Shown in pieces: positions 61,424 to 64,000 of a stretch of 64,000 bases of DNA (the first letter of the stretch is position 1; every line of letters begins with the position of its first letter). The notes under the pieces were generated by a model. The model saw only the letters and a program-made list of their open reading frames with translations, ran no database searches and was not told the DNA's origin. Both the position numbers and the translations under genes were made by a program. Origin of the DNA: CAXBMB01 sp052078155 (GTDB lineage: Bacteria; Pseudomonadota; Alphaproteobacteria; Kiloniellales; DSM-21159). Location of the stretch: positions 124,001 through 188,000 of the forward strand of contig JBQJBP010000001.1 of the NCBI GenBank assembly GCA_052078155.1. Reading direction: 5' to 3'.

Positions 61424-62425
61424 TCAGTGCTCCCGCTTAAAAGGATTGAAGGAGCCACCCTGGGCAGGCGCGCGCAGGGGCCGGGTCAGGGTATCCAGGC
61501 AGGCCATGCGCACCGCCACACCCATTTCCACCTGTTCGCGGATGGCTGAGCGGGCAATGTCATCGGCCACAGAGGAGTCGATTTCCACCCCTCTGTTCAT
61601 GGGGCCCGGATGCATCACCAGCGCATCAGGCTTGGCCAGAGCCAGCTTTTCCTGGTCCAGACCGTAGAAGCGGAAGTACTCCCGGGTGGAGGGGACGTAA
61701 GACCCTTGCATGCGCTCGGTCTGCAGCCGCAGCATCATGACAATGTCCACGTCTTTCAGCCCGGCTTTCATGTCCGTGAAAGCGGTCACCCCCATGCGCT
61801 CAATGCCCGAGGGCAGCAGGGTGGGAGGGGCAATGACCCGGACCTGCGCCCCCATGGTGGTCAGCAGGTGAATGTTGGAGCGGGCAACGCGGCTGTGCAC
61901 AATGTCGCCACAGATGGCTACGGTCAGACCTGCCAGCTTTCCTCTGCGCCGCAGGATAGTCAGGGCGTCCAGCAGAGCCTGGGTCGGGTGTTCGTGGCTG
62001 CCATCCCCGCCGTTGATCACGGCGCAGTTGACCTTTTCACTCAACAGACTGACCGCCCCGGAATCTGAGTGGCGGACCACCAGCACATCAGGGCGCATGG
62101 CGTTCAGCGTCATGGCCGTGTCGATCAGCGTTTCCCCTTTTTTGATGGAGGAATTGCCGACAGACATGTTGATCACATCCGCGCCCAGACGTTTGGCCGC
62201 CAGCTCAAATGAGGTGCGGGTCCGGGTGGAGTTCTCAAAAAAGAGGTTGATTACCGTATGGCCCGAGAGCTTTTGCCGGTGGCTGGCATCATGGGGGTCC
62301 GATAGCGCGTAATCGGCGGACAGGTTCAGCAGAAAGGCAATTTCGCCGGGCTGCAAACCTTCAATGCCGAGCAGGTGACGGTGGGAAAAACCGTCAAGGT
62401 CAGGCGTGGTGATTAATGTGGTCAT
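61424..62425 (-). CDS. pyrB: Aspartate carbamoyltransferase catalytic subunit
   Basis: Condenses carbamoyl phosphate and aspartate, the first committed step of pyrimidine synthesis. The 333 aa product has the carbamoyl-phosphate loop FFENSTRTRTSFELAAKRLG, then SVGNSSIKKGETLIDTAMTL, HEHPTQALLDALTI and the aspartate-binding VMHPGPMNRGVEID. The regulatory subunit pyrI is absent. The gene is two bases from the PyrC-like gene, so the two proteins may form the Pseudomonas-type complex. It begins the pyrB-pyrC-plsY-dprA-topA-rnr run. Confidence 0.97.
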   Translation of the reverse strand: MTTLITTPDLDGFSHRHLLGIEGLQPGEIAFLLNLSADYALSDPHDASHRQKLSGHTVINLFFENSTRTRTSFELAAKRLGADVINMSVGNSSIKKGETLIDTAMTLNAMRPDVLVVRHSDSGAVSLLSEKVNCAVINGGDGSHEHPTQALLDALTILRRRGKLAGLTVAICGDIVHSRVARSNIHLLTTMGAQVRVIAPPTLLPSGIERMGVTAFTDMKAGLKDVDIVMMLRLQTERMQGSYVPSTREYFRFYGLDQEKLALAKPDALVMHPGPMNRGVEIDSSVADDIARSAIREQVEMGVAVRMACLDTLTRPLRAPAQGGSFNPFKREH

Positions 62426-62878
62426 TAAAGGCGTCTTATGTCACCGCCGGAGGTGAACCACAAGACACTTCTTGAGTCATTTTTTGCGGCAATTCTGACC
62501 CCTTGGTCAGGAAGCTGCGTCAAGGCTTTGAGGTGATTGCCACTTGGTTGAAAAGGAGTATTGAACAGAGGCAAAGGGCTGTTCTGATTTTTGGGTTTCG
62601 ACTCGCCGTATGCAGCAGTCTTTCAGCAAAAAACCCCAAAGGGTTGAGATGCTGATTTCTGGGCAAGAGTTCGTCTGAACCGTCAGAAGCGGTTTGGAGG
62701 TGGCGGAGAGCATAGTTTGCCCGGTTGCTCTTTCCGTTCGGGACGTTGTTGCGGACAGGAATGCCTGCTTCTGTCAGGAACAGGCCCAGTTGCTGCGATG
62801 ATCAGTGGGGGCAAGCTGACCGCTTTGTCGGGCTGGAGACAAAGGACAGTCAGAAACTGATCACGCTGTCAGATGGTT
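62426..62878. other. Intergenic region upstream of pyrB
   Basis: About 450 bases between pyrB and the ABM gene, both on the minus strand. It contains no repeat copy and no RNA gene I can recognise. It presumably carries the pyrB promoter, but I cannot mark it. Confidence 0.35.
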
Positions 62879-63187
62879 TTACTGACTTTGGATTACTTCA
62901 AAGCCTTCAAACTGGGGATGGCCCAGGATGATGCCCTTGGTTTTGCCTGCCCCGGCATGGGCTTTGCGAAATGACTCGGATTTGGTCCAGTCTTCAAAGC
63001 TTTGAAAAGTCTCCCACATCACATGGGAAGAATAGAGGATTTCCTCGTCATTTCCCGGGCCTTTGAGCAAATGAAACTTGATGAAGCCCGGCACGTCGCT
63101 CAGGTAGCTGTCCCGTTCTGCCCACTGCTTTTCAAACTCTTCCGCCCGGCTCGGGTCCACACGGAATCGGTTCATGGCGATGTACAC
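62879..63187 (-). CDS. Antibiotic-biosynthesis-type monooxygenase (ABM; HmoA-like)
   Basis: 102 aa ferredoxin-like fold protein. It starts at GTG 63187, with AGGAG seven bases ahead. The sequence YIAMNRFRVDPSRAEEFEKQ, DVPGFIKFHLLKGP and MWETFQSFEDWTKSESFRKA is the ABM pattern of the HmoA/IsdG group, which includes haem-degrading monooxygenases. The family is broad, so haem as substrate is only an inference. It follows the AEC transporter gene by 41 bases on the same strand and is likely co-transcribed. Confidence 0.85.
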   Translation of the reverse strand: MYIAMNRFRVDPSRAEEFEKQWAERDSYLSDVPGFIKFHLLKGPGNDEEILYSSHVMWETFQSFEDWTKSESFRKAHAGAGKTKGIILGHPQFEGFEVIQSQ

Positions 63188-63228
63188 TGTTGATCTCCTT
63201 GGATTGGTTTTCAGTCAGCGGGGGCAAG

Positions 63229-64000
63229 CTAAACGAAAGGCCAGAGAATAAGTGGAATGGTCAACATTGAAAGCAGAGTCTGCACGGTGGTGAGATTGGC
63301 CATCAGCGGGGCATCTCCGCCCAACTGCCGGGCCAGGATGTAAGAACTGGTGGCGGTCGGCAGTCCGTTGTAGAGCACCACCACGCCCAACTCAGCCTCT
63401 GACAGGCCTGCAGCTGTGCCGACGCCCCAGGTGATCACCGGCAGCAGCAGCAATTTCAGTCCGACAGCAGATACCGCCACCCCTTTGGATTCCTTGAGAC
63501 TGCGGATGTTGAGAGCTGCCCCCACCGCCAGGAGGCCCAAAGGCAGGGCGCAACGGGCGAGAATATCCAGCATATCCCCCAGGACGGGCGGCAAACCTAT
63601 GCCACTGGCATTCAAAAGCGCGCCGGTGATGCAGGCCATGAAAAGGGGATTGCGCAGCAGCAGTTTCAGAACACCCATCAGGGTGGGTTGGGAGGCCGTA
63701 CCGAAGCGGGCCAGCATGGTCACACACAAAATGTTGGCCAGGGGCACAATGCTGGCCGTGGCCAGAGCCGCTGCCAGCAGGCCTTCTTCGCCAAACAGCC
63801 CATAGGAAACCGACAGACCGATGTAGGTGTTCATCCGGATGATTGCCTGATAGAGGCTGGTAAAGCCCGGCCCATCCACCCCAAAGAGAGGTTTGAGAGC
63901 CAGAGCCAGGCCGGTCATGATCAGGATCGAGCCCATCAGGGTGCCGGAAAAGGGCAGAATGTCTGTGCTCGTGAAGTCAGCCTTGGCGATGACGGCAATG
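63229..64000 (-). CDS. AEC family transporter, 5' end outside the window
   Basis: Auxin-efflux-carrier type permease; the visible 257 codons are the C-terminal part. The frame is open through base 64000 (AVIAKADFTSTDILPFSGTL), so the start lies outside. Membrane segments are seen at, for example, ALALKPLFGVDGPGF, AAALATASIVPLANILCVTM, GLLAVGAALNIRSLKE and VVVLYNGLPTATSSYILARQ. The AEC-type motif YNGLPTATSSYILA near the end is clear. Substrates in this family are small organic anions or amino acids; none can be named. Confidence 0.88.
   Translation of the reverse strand, partial: IAVIAKADFTSTDILPFSGTLMGSILIMTGLALALKPLFGVDGPGFTSLYQAIIRMNTYIGLSVSYGLFGEEGLLAAALATASIVPLANILCVTMLARFGTASQPTLMGVLKLLLRNPLFMACITGALLNASGIGLPPVLGDMLDILARCALPLGLLAVGAALNIRSLKESKGVAVSAVGLKLLLLPVITWGVGTAAGLSEAELGVVVLYNGLPTATSSYILARQLGGDAPLMANLTTVQTLLSMLTIPLILWPFV

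Noticed and set aside
60288..61667. 459-codon plus-strand ORF over pyrC and pyrB
   Set aside because: It is antisense to both pyr genes and shows no recognisable domain. The same applies to 12260-13357 over the ABC-F gene and 47779-49032 over the S41 gene.
1..64000. tRNA or rRNA genes, integrases, transposases, prophage
   Set aside because: I scanned for tRNA T-loop patterns such as GGTTCGAAT with matching stems, for rRNA-like sequence, and for recombinase proteins, and found none. A tRNA search program would be needed to be certain.

Overview
The window is a 64 kb piece of a chromosome from an alphaproteobacterium. It is most probably a member of, or close to, the Rhodospirillales. The evidence is a divK-pleD pair, a 40-residue aa3-oxidase subunit IV, an EipB/DUF1849 protein, DinB with an N-terminal zinc ribbon, the DUF2066-perM-hdaA block beside purM-purN, and the run pyrB-pyrC-plsY-dprA-topA-rnr. 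No species can be named from the sequence alone. Nearly all genes are housekeeping. I see no prophage, integrase, transposase, CRISPR array, rRNA or tRNA.

Layout. 1-5.1 kb: surA (cut by the window edge), lptD and lptG on the minus strand, for outer-membrane biogenesis and LPS export. lptF, usually beside lptG, is not here. 5.5-9.5 kb: pepA, a CBS-type sensor kinase and holC. 9.7-14.2 kb (minus): a solitary trpB, an EamA transporter and an ABC-F ATPase. 14.4-18.3 kb: ndk, a methyltransferase, a tiny cytochrome oxidase subunit, and purM-purN, where purM appears to start at ATC. 18.4-22.8 kb: DUF2066, perM, hdaA and an SDR protein. 22.8-27.8 kb: a SixA-like phosphatase divergent from ppk-ppx (polyphosphate). 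28-32.4 kb: an M23 peptidase, rnd and aspS. 32.7-42.8 kb: a lipoprotein, agmatine deiminase, a TetR-controlled EamA/trmO unit with two visible operators, a diguanylate cyclase, a 2-hydroxyacid dehydrogenase, eipB and dinB. 43-49.4 kb: a ROK kinase, divK-pleD, rpmG, a NUDIX hydrolase and an S41 lipoprotein protease. 49.9-62.4 kb (minus): a calcium-binding VCBS/RTX exoprotein placed downstream of rnr, then rnr, topA, dprA, plsY, pyrC and pyrB. The PyrC lacks its first zinc-binding HxH motif. The window ends with a small ABM monooxygenase and a truncated AEC transporter.

The main unexplained structure is a family of about 135 bp non-coding elements, ten copies (A-J) between 15.9 and 60.1 kb, all intergenic and in both orientations. 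Each has similar inverted ends (AGAGcatgATCGGTTT and AGAGtcaaATCGGTTT), a left hairpin centred on AAGCGC-TTC-GCGCTT, a linker near CCTCTAAAACATTGAAAAGAG, and a right hairpin that occurs in two sequence types keeping the same fold. Several copies carry TA at one or both ends. This looks like a MITE-type or RIME/REP-like family using TA targets. In two cases the end of a copy provides the TAG stop codon of the neighbouring gene (pleD and the M23 peptidase).
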